A DNA stretch of 64,000 bases, taken from NCBI RefSeq assembly GCF_002482975.1, contig NZ_DLHA01000019.1, forward strand, positions 92,310-156,309, written 5' to 3'. A program made the translations under genes and the position numbers. Under the pieces are notes generated by a model, which worked only from the letters and a program-made list of their open reading frames with translations, was not told the DNA's origin and did not search any database. Position 1 is the stretch's first letter. Each line of letters opens with the position of its first letter. This stretch comes from Flavobacterium sp. UBA7680. GTDB lineage: Bacteria; Bacteroidota; Bacteroidia; Flavobacteriales; Flavobacteriaceae. Positions 42,399 to 51,072 of the stretch are shown here, piece by piece.

Positions 42399-43340
42399 TT
42401 AACTCCATTCCGGAAACTGGGTTTTATTTAAGTCCAGCTTTTCAATTGCACTTATATCTCCCTTATCAAGTTTGAAATTAAATATATCCAAATTTTCTAC
42501 AATATGTGCTTTTTGAGAAGATCTCGGAATGGAAACAATACCACGTTGATAATGCCATCTTAAATTTACCTGAGCAACGGTTTTGTTATGCTTTTTGGCA
42601 ATCTGAGTGAATACTTCATTTGTAAAAAGTCCATTACGGCCTTCTGCAAAAGGTGCCCACGCTTCCATCTCAATATTATGTTTCTTTAGCAAATTATATG
42701 CCTCTCCCTGCTGAAAATAAGCATGTGTTTCAATCTGGTTTATAACCGGTTTTACCTGCGCATAAGACAAAAGATCAGCTAATTGGTTTGAATCGAAGTT
42801 GCTGATGCCAATAGCCCTAATTTTTCCAGCTTTGTAAAGTTCTTCCATTGCTTTCCAGGATCCTTTCACATCACCTCTTGGACGGTGTATAAGGTATAGA
42901 TCTAGATAATCAAGTCCCAATTTAGTCAATGTTTCTTCAAAACCCTTTTTAGCATTTTCATATCCGGCATCATCAACCCATAGTTTTGAGGTAACAAAAA
43001 GATCTTTTCTGTTAATCCCACTTTGTTTTATTCCTTTGCCCACTGCTTCTTCATTTCCATACACTTTTGCAGTATCAATAAGACGATAGCCTACTGATAG
43101 AGCATCAGCCACAGATTGCTGGCATACTTCGCCTCTAAGTCCGTAAGTTCCAAATCCGAGCATCGGCATTTTTACGCCGTTATTTAGCTTAACATTTGTA
43201 ATCTCTGCGGCATTATTATCCATTATTTCATTTGCAAATAATTTAGGCATGCCAAACAGACCTAGATAAATTCCTGCGGCTGCGGTGCTTTGTAAAAATC
43301 TGCGACGGTTTATTTCATTTTTTGGGTTTTGGTTATTCAT
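42399..43340 (-). CDS. Tat-exported aldo/keto reductase
   Basis: 313 residues. The N-terminus is a Tat signal (N-R-R-R-F-L-Q-S-T-A-A-A-G, then a hydrophobic run ending K-L-F-A-N). The reductase body has the catalytic tetrad D89 (L-I-D-T-A-K-V-Y), Y94, K119 (V-T-S-K-L-W) and H152 (L-I-H-R-P). The NADP-binding loop reads S-I-P-R-S-S-Q near the end. It is close to 2,5-diketo-gluconate reductase-type AKRs. Export of a folded, cofactor-loaded enzyme is unusual for AKRs. It is a single gene. Confidence 0.9.
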   Translation of the reverse strand: MNNQNPKNEINRRRFLQSTAAAGIYLGLFGMPKLFANEIMDNNAAEITNVKLNNGVKMPMLGFGTYGLRGEVCQQSVADALSVGYRLIDTAKVYGNEEAVGKGIKQSGINRKDLFVTSKLWVDDAGYENAKKGFEETLTKLGLDYLDLYLIHRPRGDVKGSWKAMEELYKAGKIRAIGISNFDSNQLADLLSYAQVKPVINQIETHAYFQQGEAYNLLKKHNIEMEAWAPFAEGRNGLFTNEVFTQIAKKHNKTVAQVNLRWHYQRGIVSIPRSSQKAHIVENLDIFNFKLDKGDISAIEKLDLNKTQFPEWS

Positions 43341-43457
43341 ATAGTTAGTGTATTAGTCAATTTATATCAGTTAATAAAAGTATATATTATATTTTAAATT
43401 GAATATTAATTTTTCAATATGGAATTAATTATTAGAAGGTTAACGTTTACCACATAT

Positions 43458-43490
43458 AAAAAAACTCTAAATCAATGATTTAGAGTTTTT
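43458..43490. repeat. Second copy of 33-bp terminator hairpin
   Basis: Identical over 33 bases to 37863-37895 (ACTCTAAATCAATGATTTAG with A/T runs). It lies upstream of both flanking genes in the 43341-43738 gap, where a terminator is not expected. The rest of the gap shows nothing clear. Confidence 0.7.
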
Positions 43491-43738
43491 TTATATTGCT
43501 ATAAGTAAAAATATTCTACATCAATAAAACTACTTCATGACAAAAAAAAGTCATTCTGTAACGTTTTATCTTATCATTTTAAATGAGTTTTTAATTTTAA
43601 ATCAGATTTCTCGAAACGCTCTGCCGAATACAATCTAATTGAAAAATATCCCTCCATTGTAAAAGCCTTTTTTAGAAATTAGAGCTGTCTTACAGAAAAC
43701 AATTCACCTAATTAATTTAACCTTAAACCTCAAAAAAA

Positions 43739-44464
43739 ATGAAAACAAAAATCCTTTCAATCTGCGGAAGCGCAGTATTATTAATACTTTTTTCCTGTAA
43801 TGATAAAGGAAAAGACTGTCCGGAAACTCCGGCTTTAAGAGAACGAATTATAACGGCAAAAGAGCAAGCAGCTTTAACGCCAGAAGCCGTTATTAAAAGC
43901 CTTAAAGAAGGCAACGCACTATTTGTTGCTAACAATGTTACAGCCAGAGATCATTCAGCAATGGTCAGAAATGCTGTTCAGGGGCAATTTCCAAAAGCGG
44001 TAATTCTTTCCTGCCTTGACAGCAGAATTCCTGTAGAAGATGTTTTTAACAAAGGCATTGGTGATCTTTTTGTAGGTCGTGTAGCGGGTAATTTTGCCAA
44101 CACCGACTTATTAGGAAGCATGGAATTTGGCTGTAAACTTATGGGCGCAAAAGTGGTTATTGTTTTAGGACACGAATCGTGTGGTGCCATAACATCTGCT
44201 ATAAATAATAATGTAACATTAGGTAATCTTCCTGCAATGCTTGAAAACATAAGACCTGCAGTAACAAATTCACAAGACTTTTCTGGAGATAAAACTTCAG
44301 CAAATAAAGAATTTGTGGCCTATGTTTCAAAAAATAACGTACTCAATACTATAAAAGTTATTAGAGAAAAAAGTCCAACCTTAAAAGAAATGGAAGACAA
44401 AGGCCAAATTAAGATAGTTGGAGCTTATTATAATATGAGTTCTGGGAAAGTAGATTTTTTATAA
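43739..44464 (+). CDS. Beta-carbonic anhydrase, lipoprotein
   Basis: 241 residues. A lipobox (L-I-L-F-S-C, Cys 20) places the protein in the envelope. The beta-class zinc site is complete: C92-x-D94-x-R96 (S-C-L-D-S-R) and H145-x2-C148 (G-H-E-S-C-G-A). The enzyme interconverts carbon dioxide and bicarbonate. Lipid-anchored beta-carbonic anhydrases are less common than cytosolic ones. The A-A-L-T-P-E-A-V-I-K-S-L-K-E-G-N segment is typical of bacterial periplasmic members. It is a single gene with its own terminator. Confidence 0.93.
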   Translation: MKTKILSICGSAVLLILFSCNDKGKDCPETPALRERIITAKEQAALTPEAVIKSLKEGNALFVANNVTARDHSAMVRNAVQGQFPKAVILSCLDSRIPVEDVFNKGIGDLFVGRVAGNFANTDLLGSMEFGCKLMGAKVVIVLGHESCGAITSAINNNVTLGNLPAMLENIRPAVTNSQDFSGDKTSANKEFVAYVSKNNVLNTIKVIREKSPTLKEMEDKGQIKIVGAYYNMSSGKVDFL

Positions 44465-44502
44465 AGACAATCTTTATACTAAACGAAATAATATGATAAA
44501 CA

Positions 44503-44533
44503 AAAGCTCCCTCAAAAAGGGAGCTTTTTATAT
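44503..44533 (+). terminator. Terminator after carbonic anhydrase gene
   Basis: AAAGCTCCCT / AGGGAGCTTT hairpin and T-run between convergent genes. Confidence 0.8.
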
Positions 44534-44542
44534 TTTCAAAAA

Positions 44543-45565
44543 TTAACGCCAGCCCAATTCCGGGGCGATATATTTTAGAATAGAAGACAATATATGTACA
44601 TTATAATCAACCCCCAAAGTGTTGGGTATTGTTAGCAATACTGTATCTGCTTCCTGAATTGCTTCATCCTGAGCAAGCTCTGCGATAAGTTTTTCCGGTT
44701 CGGCTGCATAACTTTTTCCGAAGATGGCACGTTTATCGCTTTCTATATAACCAAAACTATCAGCAGCTTTACCCTGATTTCCAAAGTAAAGTTTATCCTG
44801 ATCATTAACCAGAGCAAAAATAGATCGGCTTACCGAAACTCTTGGTTCGCGATCATGTCCGGCTTTTTTCCAGGCTTCTTTATATATCCTGATTTGTTCT
44901 GCCTGCTGGATATGGAAAGGTTTTCCGTTTTCGTCAAATTTCAACGTTGAACTTTGCAGATGCATTCCGTTTTCTGCTGCCCAAATGGCAGTAGCATTCG
45001 AGGCTGCTCCCCACCAAATTCGATCGCGTAATCCTTCAGAATGTGGTTCCAAACGTAATAATCCGGGCGGATTTGGAAACATCGGATATGGATTTGGTTC
45101 GGCAAATCCTACACCATCTAACCTCTCTAAAAACTCCAACGCTTTTTTGCGTCCCATATCAGCATCTGTTTCCCCTTCTAAAGGTTCATAACCAAAAGAG
45201 CGCCAGCCGTCAATAACTTGTTCCGGAGATCCCCTGCTGATTCCTAATTGTAAACGTCCTTCTGAAATTAAGTCTGCGGCACCGGCATCTTCAACCATAT
45301 ACAAAGGATTTTCATATCGCATATCGATAACGCCTGTCCCAATTTCTATTTTGCTTGTTTTGGCACCAATGACCGAAAGCAAAGGAAAAGGAGACGCAAG
45401 CTGCTGTGCAAAATGATGTACTCTGAAATAAGCTCCGTCTATGCCTATTTCTTCTGCAGCAACAGCTAAATCAATAGATTGAAGAAGTGTATCGCTTGCT
45501 GTACGTGCTTTATATGATGGATGATTGGCCCAATGCCCAAACGATAAAAATCCTATTTTTTTCAT
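44543..45565 (-). CDS. LLM class flavin-dependent oxidoreductase
   Basis: 340 residues from M-K-K-I-G-F-L-S-F-G-H-W; the upstream in-frame Met at 45574 is less likely. It is a luciferase-like monooxygenase: D-G-A-Y-F-R-V-H-H-F near residue 45, I-E-I-G-T-G-V-I-D-M-R-Y-E-N-P near 75, G-R-L-Q-L-G-I-S-R-G-S-P-E and P-R-V-S-V-S-R-S-I. These enzymes use reduced FMN or F420 and oxygen. Bacteroidota lack F420 as a rule, so FMN is likely. The substrate is unknown. Convergent with the carbonic anhydrase gene. Confidence 0.9.
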   Translation of the reverse strand: MKKIGFLSFGHWANHPSYKARTASDTLLQSIDLAVAAEEIGIDGAYFRVHHFAQQLASPFPLLSVIGAKTSKIEIGTGVIDMRYENPLYMVEDAGAADLISEGRLQLGISRGSPEQVIDGWRSFGYEPLEGETDADMGRKKALEFLERLDGVGFAEPNPYPMFPNPPGLLRLEPHSEGLRDRIWWGAASNATAIWAAENGMHLQSSTLKFDENGKPFHIQQAEQIRIYKEAWKKAGHDREPRVSVSRSIFALVNDQDKLYFGNQGKAADSFGYIESDKRAIFGKSYAAEPEKLIAELAQDEAIQEADTVLLTIPNTLGVDYNVHILSSILKYIAPELGWR

Positions 45566-45653
45566 AGATAGCATTGTTATAATTTATAATCTCAAATATA
45601 CGCATCATTTTAATTATTGGCTGTCGAAAAATGGCTGATCTTCAAATTTATAA

Positions 45654-45860
45654 TTATTTCATCAACAAATTATAACAGTTCTTTAAAAATTTTTTGATCC
45701 AAAAAGTAGGAGCAATTCTGCTTTTTTCAATAGTAAAATCGACTGATTCCTTTGTTTCTTTAACTGCTGATGTTTCTATTTTATTTTTAAATGAGTTCGA
45801 AAAGAAATTTTTCTTAGATAAGTTTATTTTAGGGTCAATTATAGGATTTATAATTTTCAT
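45654..45860 (-). CDS. Small basic hypothetical protein
   Basis: 68 residues, Lys/Asn/Phe-rich (K-K-N-F-F-S-N-S-F-K-N-K), no signal peptide or membrane span. It is 30 bases downstream of the small membrane protein gene at 45891, same strand. An open frame on the opposite strand covers the same bases, so either could be spurious. Confidence 0.35.
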   Translation of the reverse strand: MKIINPIIDPKINLSKKNFFSNSFKNKIETSAVKETKESVDFTIEKSRIAPTFWIKKFLKNCYNLLMK

Positions 45861-45890
45861 AATCTTTAAAATAAATTCTGTTACTACGAC

Positions 45891-46037
45891 CTAAACTATT
45901 TTAGAGATTAACAAAACAGCAATGAAGAAAACTATGGCAAATACCATTAAATTGATAAATCTATCCTTATTCTGTAAAGATTTTTTTGATACATATAGTT
46001 TCGTAATCTCCTTACTCCTTGTTTTATTTGCTTTCAT
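45891..46037 (-). CDS. Small single-span membrane protein
   Basis: 48 residues, read directly: a basic start (M-K-A-N-K-T-R-S-K-E-I-T-K-L-Y-V-S-K-K), then one membrane helix (L-M-V-F-A-I-V-F-F-I-A-V-L-L-I). The charge pattern is N-in. Function unknown. Confidence 0.5.
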   Translation of the reverse strand: MKANKTRSKEITKLYVSKKSLQNKDRFINLMVFAIVFFIAVLLISKIV

Positions 46038-46147
46038 ATTAGTTTTAATTGATATTGATTTATTTAAATTTATCTAACAGAAACAAACTACATGCCAGAG
46101 CATTTTAGATAAAAGCAAAATACTAACTATCAATAAACTACAAAAAA

Positions 46148-46219
46148 AGCATAGCCCTCTTATTTTCAAATACCTATCAAAATGATACGATAGGCTATTC
46201 AAAATGAAAGGGATATGCT
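46148..46219. repeat. Long imperfect hairpin (MITE-like)
   Basis: The arms of about 31 bases (AGCATAGCCCTCTTATTTT ... and its counterpart ending GAAAGGGATATGCT) pair with few mismatches around a loop of about 10 bases. There is no T-run, so it is not a plain terminator. It lies in the 46038-46306 gap. Confidence 0.55.
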
Positions 46220-46306
46220 GTAATAAGGAAGTTCAAAAAGCGAAGCAATGAACTTAATTCGACTACCTATTTTAAATTCTTCAAAAGAATAACGGTTTTT
46301 CTCTAA

Positions 46307-46921
46307 TTATTTTTTGGATAATTCTAATTCAAGTTCTTTTACTCTATTTTCCAAATCAGAAATATATTTTTTCTGCGGTAATAAGGCCTGTTCAATTTCT
46401 TCAGTTGAATAACGCGGAGTAATATGCTGCGGACAGTTCCAGTCGTAAGCCTGAATTTCAAAAACCATCATTCGCTCCGGACGAAACTTGTAATCTTCTG
46501 GTTTTAAAAGGTCATATAATTCCTTGTTTTCTTCTAAATCAACAATTTTCGCTTTTGCATAAAGTTTTAATCTTGCTCTTTGCGGATATGAAACCATAAT
46601 TAAAGCTACTTTTTCATTCTTAGAAATATTACCCGTAGAAATATATTGTCGGTTACCCGAAAAGTCAACAATTCCAATTGTTTTGTTATCGATCACTTTA
46701 ATAAATCCGGCTGGTCCGCCGCGATGTTGAATGTATGGATATTCATTTTCTCCAAAACTCGCCATATAAAAACTATCTCTGTCACCAATAAAGTTAACTT
46801 CGTTTTCTGTCAATCCGTCTACAACCGACATTTTTTCCATACGATCATAAGCGCTTCTGCTTCCCGCTTCTTCCTGCATTTTTTTAATAGTATCTGTAAA
46901 AGCTAATTGTCCGTAATTCAT
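46307..46921 (-). CDS. Pyridoxamine 5'-phosphate oxidase-like FMN-binding protein
   Basis: 204 residues with a split-barrel PNPOx-like fold: F-Y-M-A-S-F-G-E-N-E-Y-P-Y-I-Q-H-R-G-G-P-A-G-F, then G-I-V-D-F-S-G-N-R-Q-Y-I-S-T-G-N-I and V-A-L-I-M-V-S-Y-P-Q-R-A-R-L-K-L-Y-A. The Q-H-R-G-G and N-R-Q-Y pattern fits flavin binding. The end is a short coiled coil (L-E-N-R-V-K-E-L-E-L-E-L). It is not the vitamin B6 enzyme itself but a relative of stress-type flavoproteins. Substrate unknown. Confidence 0.88.
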   Translation of the reverse strand: MNYGQLAFTDTIKKMQEEAGSRSAYDRMEKMSVVDGLTENEVNFIGDRDSFYMASFGENEYPYIQHRGGPAGFIKVIDNKTIGIVDFSGNRQYISTGNISKNEKVALIMVSYPQRARLKLYAKAKIVDLEENKELYDLLKPEDYKFRPERMMVFEIQAYDWNCPQHITPRYSTEEIEQALLPQKKYISDLENRVKELELELSKK

Positions 46922-47040
46922 AATAGAAAATTTAAATTGTTCTTAAATCTATTCTGTAGTGCATTACAAAGTTCAACTATTATATAGTAATATGAAATGG
47001 ACAATTTTTACATTATGATGGATAATTATTATAGATGCAG

Positions 47041-47069
47041 AAAAAAAGGTTCGCTATTGCTAGCGAACC
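47041..47069 (-). terminator. Terminator overlapping a stop codon
   Basis: GGTTCGCTA / TAGCGAACC hairpin followed by a T-run on the minus strand. The stop codon of the small membrane protein at 47060 is inside the stem. Confidence 0.8.
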
Positions 47070-47233
47070 AAATCATCTTTTTTAATACCTAAACTGCTGT
47101 CTATTTTTTCGTTTAGTTCTATTCTCGCTTTCAGTATATAAGTGATCGCTGTGCTAATTAGAAAAAATAAGGAAATAATCAATATTACCAATGTAACCAG
47201 AAGTCCTTTTATTATTTTCCAGGAGTTCATCAT
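47060..47233 (-). CDS. Small membrane protein, coupled to OMP gene
   Basis: 57 residues from the first of two tandem Met codons: M-M-N-S-W-K-I-I-K-G, then one membrane helix (L-L-V-T-L-V-I-L-I-I-S-L-F-F-L-I-S), then a charged end (N-E-K-I-D-S-S-L-G-I-K-K-D-D). The start is one base after the OMP stop codon, so translation is probably coupled. A longer in-frame ORF upstream overlaps the OMP gene and was rejected. Function unknown. Confidence 0.65.
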   Translation of the reverse strand: MMNSWKIIKGLLVTLVILIISLFFLISTAITYILKARIELNEKIDSSLGIKKDDLVR

Positions 47234-47234
47234 C

Positions 47235-47801
47235 TTAAAACAAACGAACAGATAATCCTGCCTGAATTTGCTGGCTGTTTGCCTTTTCTCCAAAGTTACT
47301 CACATCAGAAAATCCCCAGATATATCTTCCATAAATCGTAATGGGTCTTATATTTATTTCGGCTCCGGCAACAACAGCAAAATCTGTTTTTTTGAAAAGC
47401 TTTTTACTATTATCTAAAACACTTTGATTACCGCTGGCCAAAAAACTGAACTGAGGCCCCGCCGTAAAAGTGATGAACCCTTCACTGTTTAAACGCAGCA
47501 ATACTGGCACGCTTACATAATTAAGTGTTTTATCTTTTTTGAAAGCATCTTTAAAAATATCTTTATAACTATCTGTGATTTTGGTATTAGTCTGATTGAA
47601 TAATACTTCTCCCTGAATACCTACAAAATCAGTAAAATTGTAATATACAAAACCACCCAGCTGATAACCCAGCTCAAAATCACTATCAAAATTTTTACCA
47701 TCTAATTTATTCATATTTACCCCGCCTTTAACACCAAGATGAACCTGACTGTAACTAAATACAGACATGAATAAGGCTGTGGCTGCAATAATTTTTTTCA
47801 T
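47235..47801 (-). CDS. Outer membrane beta-barrel protein (OMP_b-brl type)
   Basis: 188 residues. A signal peptide (A-T-A-L-F-M-S-V-F-S-Y-S-Q) is followed by an eight-strand-like barrel: V-H-L-G-V-K-G-G-V-N-M-N-K-L, Y-Q-L-G-G-F-V-Y-Y-N-F-T-D-F-V-G-I-Q-G-E-V-L-F-N-Q, and the final strand I-Q-A-G-L-S-V-R-L-F. This is the PorT-like/OMP_b-brl_2 group of Bacteroidota. It is the second gene of a three-gene minus-strand set starting at 48598. Confidence 0.88.
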   Translation of the reverse strand: MKKIIAATALFMSVFSYSQVHLGVKGGVNMNKLDGKNFDSDFELGYQLGGFVYYNFTDFVGIQGEVLFNQTNTKITDSYKDIFKDAFKKDKTLNYVSVPVLLRLNSEGFITFTAGPQFSFLASGNQSVLDNSKKLFKKTDFAVVAGAEINIRPITIYGRYIWGFSDVSNFGEKANSQQIQAGLSVRLF

Positions 47802-47833
47802 TTTTTAATCTTTTAAATTTGAATTTTGTAATA

Positions 47834-48598
47834 CTATTTTTTTACGTAATTTGAGTATTCCGTAATCGTTTGTATGTTAGTTGCCTGACCTATAAATTTA
47901 GCTTCCATAGTAAGGTTTTCATTTACAGGAACAAATTGTTTTGCCTGATCGTTCCACTTGTATTTCAAGACAATATCAAATTTATCAGCAGTAAGGATAT
48001 TCACTTTTACCGGCTTTTCGTTAAGCGTTTGTACTTGTTCCAGTTTTTTAGTTTTAAGATTGATTGTCATATAAAATCGGCAGTCTTTTACAAAAGCATT
48101 TTCTTTAGCAAGAGAGCTTGGATCTACTTTGTAACTAATTACCAATTGATCTTGTGTTTCCTTTTCAATTTTATACGTTGCATCGTCTGTTGGAGTTGGA
48201 GCTGCTTCTGAAGCTTTTCTTTGATTTTTTCTAAAAGAATTCACCTCTGATTTTGATGGCGATTTTCCATCAATAGAAACAACAGTCCATGGCTCAGTTC
48301 CTGCATTAGAAGGGTCAAATTTGGCGATTGTTTCCGTTTCCTTTGCGCTCGTTATAATGGTTTGTTTAAAATCGAAAGCAAAGTTGTCAGGTTTTCTTAT
48401 TTTTTCAGGATTAAGAATACTAGAGTCAATTCCGTATTTAAAAAAGGTGTCTAATATTTTTGATTTTTGTGCCGAAACCGCAGAAGTAAACAGTACCATA
48501 AAAAAAAGAATTAATGCATTACGCTTATAATTTTGCAATTGAGAATTTGATTTTGCAATACTGAAATCTTCCTTTGTCATTACCATTGTTTTTTTCAT
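47834..48598 (-). CDS. Secreted hypothetical protein
   Basis: 254 residues from M-K-K-T-M-V-M-T-K-E-D-F. The longer upstream frame is not supported. A hydrophobic segment at about 27-43 ends S-A-V-S-A-Q, so a signal with an extended N-terminal region is likely. The rest is beta-rich, with a stretch D-G-K-S-P-S-K-S-E-V-N-S-F-R-K-N-Q and the later R-F-Y-M-T-I-N-L-K-T-K-K-L. There is no known family. It is 32 bases before the OMP gene. Confidence 0.7.
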   Translation of the reverse strand: MKKTMVMTKEDFSIAKSNSQLQNYKRNALILFFMVLFTSAVSAQKSKILDTFFKYGIDSSILNPEKIRKPDNFAFDFKQTIITSAKETETIAKFDPSNAGTEPWTVVSIDGKSPSKSEVNSFRKNQRKASEAAPTPTDDATYKIEKETQDQLVISYKVDPSSLAKENAFVKDCRFYMTINLKTKKLEQVQTLNEKPVKVNILTADKFDIVLKYKWNDQAKQFVPVNENLTMEAKFIGQATNIQTITEYSNYVKK

Positions 48599-48877
48599 TT
48601 TTGTGATATTAATTGTTATAATTATGGCGCAAAAATATTGTTGATAAATCTCTTTCAGGGAATTTTTAAAGTGAAGCGGCAAATCTGTGCGGTGAATCGT
48701 CAATTTGAGATATTGAACTGAAATGGGATTGTTTCTGTTTTGCGAAAGCCTTTATATACATGCATTTACAGATGAGTAAATAAATTAAAAGTACCGCTGT
48801 TTTATTTTAAAATCCTTTTATTTGCACTCTCAAAAAGGAATCTAACCAACTTTTGATTTCCTCTAAAAACAAATTTT

Positions 48878-49981
48878 GTGAACCACACCGACGAAATAAC
48901 TGATCCTGTAAAAAAGAGCCACTTAAAGAGTCTGCTCTTAATTACGTTTTTATTTTTAGGCTCATACTCTACCCTGTTTATCATATTTCCATTTGCTTAC
49001 TGGAAGGAATATTTTAACCTGCCAGCTCATTTAATGCTGATTGATATTTCAACGAATATCCTTTTTTGTATTACAATATTAGTTACCAGCCTTTTTATTG
49101 ACAGAGTTTTAAATAAGAAAATATCATGGATGGTTCGCCCTATAACACGCCTGATCATTCAAATTGTATGTCAAACCTTTGGGGCTCTGCTTGTCACTAT
49201 TGTTTTAAGCACTATATATTATATCTACGGAGAGTATTTAATTGTGATACAACCAATTAATGTAGGCGTACGAGAAGCAGTATATACCATTATTTCGATC
49301 GTTTTATGGGCTTTAATGGTGAGTGCTCTTAATACGGGCGATTTTTTATTAAAAAACTGGAAAAATGCGACTTTAAAAGCCGCAGAATATAAAGTAAAGG
49401 CGGCTGAAAGTAAACAAATTGCTGCCGAGATAGAATTGCAGGCACTCAAATTACAGCTGGATCCGCATTTTGTATTTAATAATCTTAGTGTACTTTCGGA
49501 GTTAATTCTTAAAGATCAGCAGTTAGGATATGACTTCACCGAAAATTTTGCCAAAGTGTATCGTTATTTGCTTCTTAATTCTAAAAAGAAATTGATTCCG
49601 TTACAAGAAGAATTAGATTTTCTTGACGCTTATCTTTTTCTTATTCAGAACCGTATGGGCGATAGCTGTACTTTTCAAATTGACATTGACAAATCGAAAC
49701 TAAGTATGCAGATTCCGCCTATTACGCTGCAGCTTTTTATTGAAAATGCCTTAAAACATAATCGCACGGAAGAAGAAAATCCATTGCTTGTTAAGATATA
49801 TTCTAATGATAATGATGAATTAGTGATATCGAATACGATTTTACCGCTTATAAAAAAAGCTTATTCTACCGGAATTGGATTGAAAAACATCGTAAATCGT
49901 TATGCTTTATTAAGTGATAGAAAAGTTTCTATAGAAGAAAACAAAGAGACTTTTACCATAAAAGTACCACTCATCAAATGA
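48878..49981 (+). CDS. LytS-type sensor histidine kinase
   Basis: 367 residues from a GTG start. Four hydrophobic segments (about 19-160) are followed by a coiled coil (A-E-Y-K-V-K-A-A-E-S-K-Q-I-A-A-E-I-E-L) and the His_kinase domain with L-Q-L-D-P-H-F-V-F-N-N (His about 197). The N-box is F-I-E-N-A-L-K-H-N and the glycine box G-I-G-L-K-N-I. It is coupled to the LytTR regulator by an ATGA overlap. No adjacent target gene is obvious; the envelope genes at 47.1-48.6 kb are divergent neighbours and possible targets. Confidence 0.92.
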   Translation: MNHTDEITDPVKKSHLKSLLLITFLFLGSYSTLFIIFPFAYWKEYFNLPAHLMLIDISTNILFCITILVTSLFIDRVLNKKISWMVRPITRLIIQIVCQTFGALLVTIVLSTIYYIYGEYLIVIQPINVGVREAVYTIISIVLWALMVSALNTGDFLLKNWKNATLKAAEYKVKAAESKQIAAEIELQALKLQLDPHFVFNNLSVLSELILKDQQLGYDFTENFAKVYRYLLLNSKKKLIPLQEELDFLDAYLFLIQNRMGDSCTFQIDIDKSKLSMQIPPITLQLFIENALKHNRTEEENPLLVKIYSNDNDELVISNTILPLIKKAYSTGIGLKNIVNRYALLSDRKVSIEENKETFTIKVPLIK

Positions 49982-50745
49982 ATACTATAAAAAAAATATT
50001 GATCCTTGAGGATGAAAAACTGAATTCGGAAAGAATTAAACGTTTGATAGTCAAAATAAAACCCGATACAGAAATTGTGGGTGTTTTGTCGAGCGTTAAA
50101 AATACGGTTTCATGGCTCTCTGAAAACCCATCACCAGATCTTATCCTGATGGATATTCAATTAGCAGACGGATTGAGTTTTGAAATTTTCAATCTCACCA
50201 ATCTCACCTGCCCTATTATATTTACAACGGCGTATGATGAATATGCGATTAAAGCTTTTAAATACAATAGTGTGGATTATCTGCTTAAACCAATTGAAAA
50301 AAATGAACTTGAAGCCGCTATAATAAAGTTAGAAAATTCTTTACAACAGCCTGTCAATCCTAATTCACAGATTGAAGAACTTCTTGCTTACATGCAGCCG
50401 AAGGAATACCGAAATCGCTTTCTAATTCCTTACCGGGACGGTTACAGAAAAATTGATGTAGAGGATATTGCTTGTTTTTATTCGAACCTGAATATTAATT
50501 ATGCATATTTGTTTAATGGTGAAGAAGTTGTTGTACCGCATACGCTGGAAACACTGGAACAGGAATTAAACCCAAAAAGTTTTTTCAGGGCAAACAGGCA
50601 GTATATTATTCATATCAATTCGATTGAAAAAGTAAACAATTATTTTAATGGTAAATTGCAGCTTAAGATAAAACACAGCAAAGATGAGGCTGTAATTGTA
50701 AGCAGAACAAAAGCTTCATTATTAAAATTGTGGTTAGATTATTAA
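49978..50745 (+). CDS. LytTR response regulator
   Basis: 255 residues. Receiver domain with Asp59 (L-I-L-M-D-I-Q-L-A-D-G), Thr in F-T-T-A-Y and Lys in Y-L-L-K-P-I. A LytTR DNA-binding domain follows (R-K-I-D-V-E-D-I-A-C-F-Y-S, then F-F-R-A-N-R-Q-Y-I-I-H). It forms the partner of the kinase at 48878. Confidence 0.95.
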   Translation: MNTIKKILILEDEKLNSERIKRLIVKIKPDTEIVGVLSSVKNTVSWLSENPSPDLILMDIQLADGLSFEIFNLTNLTCPIIFTTAYDEYAIKAFKYNSVDYLLKPIEKNELEAAIIKLENSLQQPVNPNSQIEELLAYMQPKEYRNRFLIPYRDGYRKIDVEDIACFYSNLNINYAYLFNGEEVVVPHTLETLEQELNPKSFFRANRQYIIHINSIEKVNNYFNGKLQLKIKHSKDEAVIVSRTKASLLKLWLDY

Positions 50746-50755
50746 AAGAAATTTA

Positions 50756-50892
50756 AACACATAGAAACATAGCCTTTAACACTTTCAAAAAACGCGTTTC
50801 ACTTATTTACAACACACATAGACAGCTATGTGTTAGAAACATGTTTCTTTTTATATTCTTTTGCACACATAAAACCTATGTTTCTATGTGTT
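50756..50892. repeat. Nested inverted-repeat element
   Basis: Outer arms are perfect over 17 bases: AACACATAGAAACATAG (50756-50772) against CTATGTTTCTATGTGTT (50876-50892). Inside lie ACACATAG-ACAG-CTATGTGT and the palindrome GAAACATGTTTC. It lies between the LytTR gene and the ilv leader. It may act as a terminator but has no strong T-run; a REP-like origin is more likely. Confidence 0.6.
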
Positions 50893-50927
50893 AAAAGATT
50901 ACTTTTTTACTTGATTCAAAAAAACTT

Positions 50928-50957
50928 TTTGTAATCTTATAAAAATCAATACATTTG
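50928..50957 (+). promoter_or_regulatory. Promoter of the ilv leader region
   Basis: TTTG (50928-50931), 18 bases, then TACATTTG (50950-50957). Both boxes match the Bacteroidota sigma consensus (TTTG-N19-TAnnTTTG) with spacing one base short. It lies 20 bases before the first leader ATG. Confidence 0.7.
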
Positions 50958-50977
50958 TCGCTCATCCTAAACAGAAA

Positions 50978-51031
50978 ATGAAAAACTTAATTAACATCAC
51001 TATTATTAGCAGCATTATTATCATTCGATAA
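50978..51031 (+). CDS. Isoleucine-rich leader peptide 1
   Basis: 17 codons: MKNLINITIISSIIIIR, then stop. Eight of 17 residues are Ile, with a final run of four. This is the form of an attenuation leader for branched-chain amino-acid genes. A terminator hairpin follows 42 bases after the stop. It is the first of two tandem leader/terminator units. Confidence 0.75.
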   Translation: MKNLINITIISSIIIIR

Positions 51032-51072
51032 TGATCAGGGATGTTATATAAATAAGTACACGATACAATTTA

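Noticed and set aside
45694..45894. 66-codon plus-strand ORF opposite the small gene at 45654
   Set aside because: It is the reverse-strand shadow of a low-confidence small gene and starts without a plausible signal; neither strand is firmly supported.
50746..50960. tRNA-like structure suggested by nested stems
   Set aside because: The stems are built from one repeated word and no tRNA arms, anticodon loop or CCA-end pattern fit.
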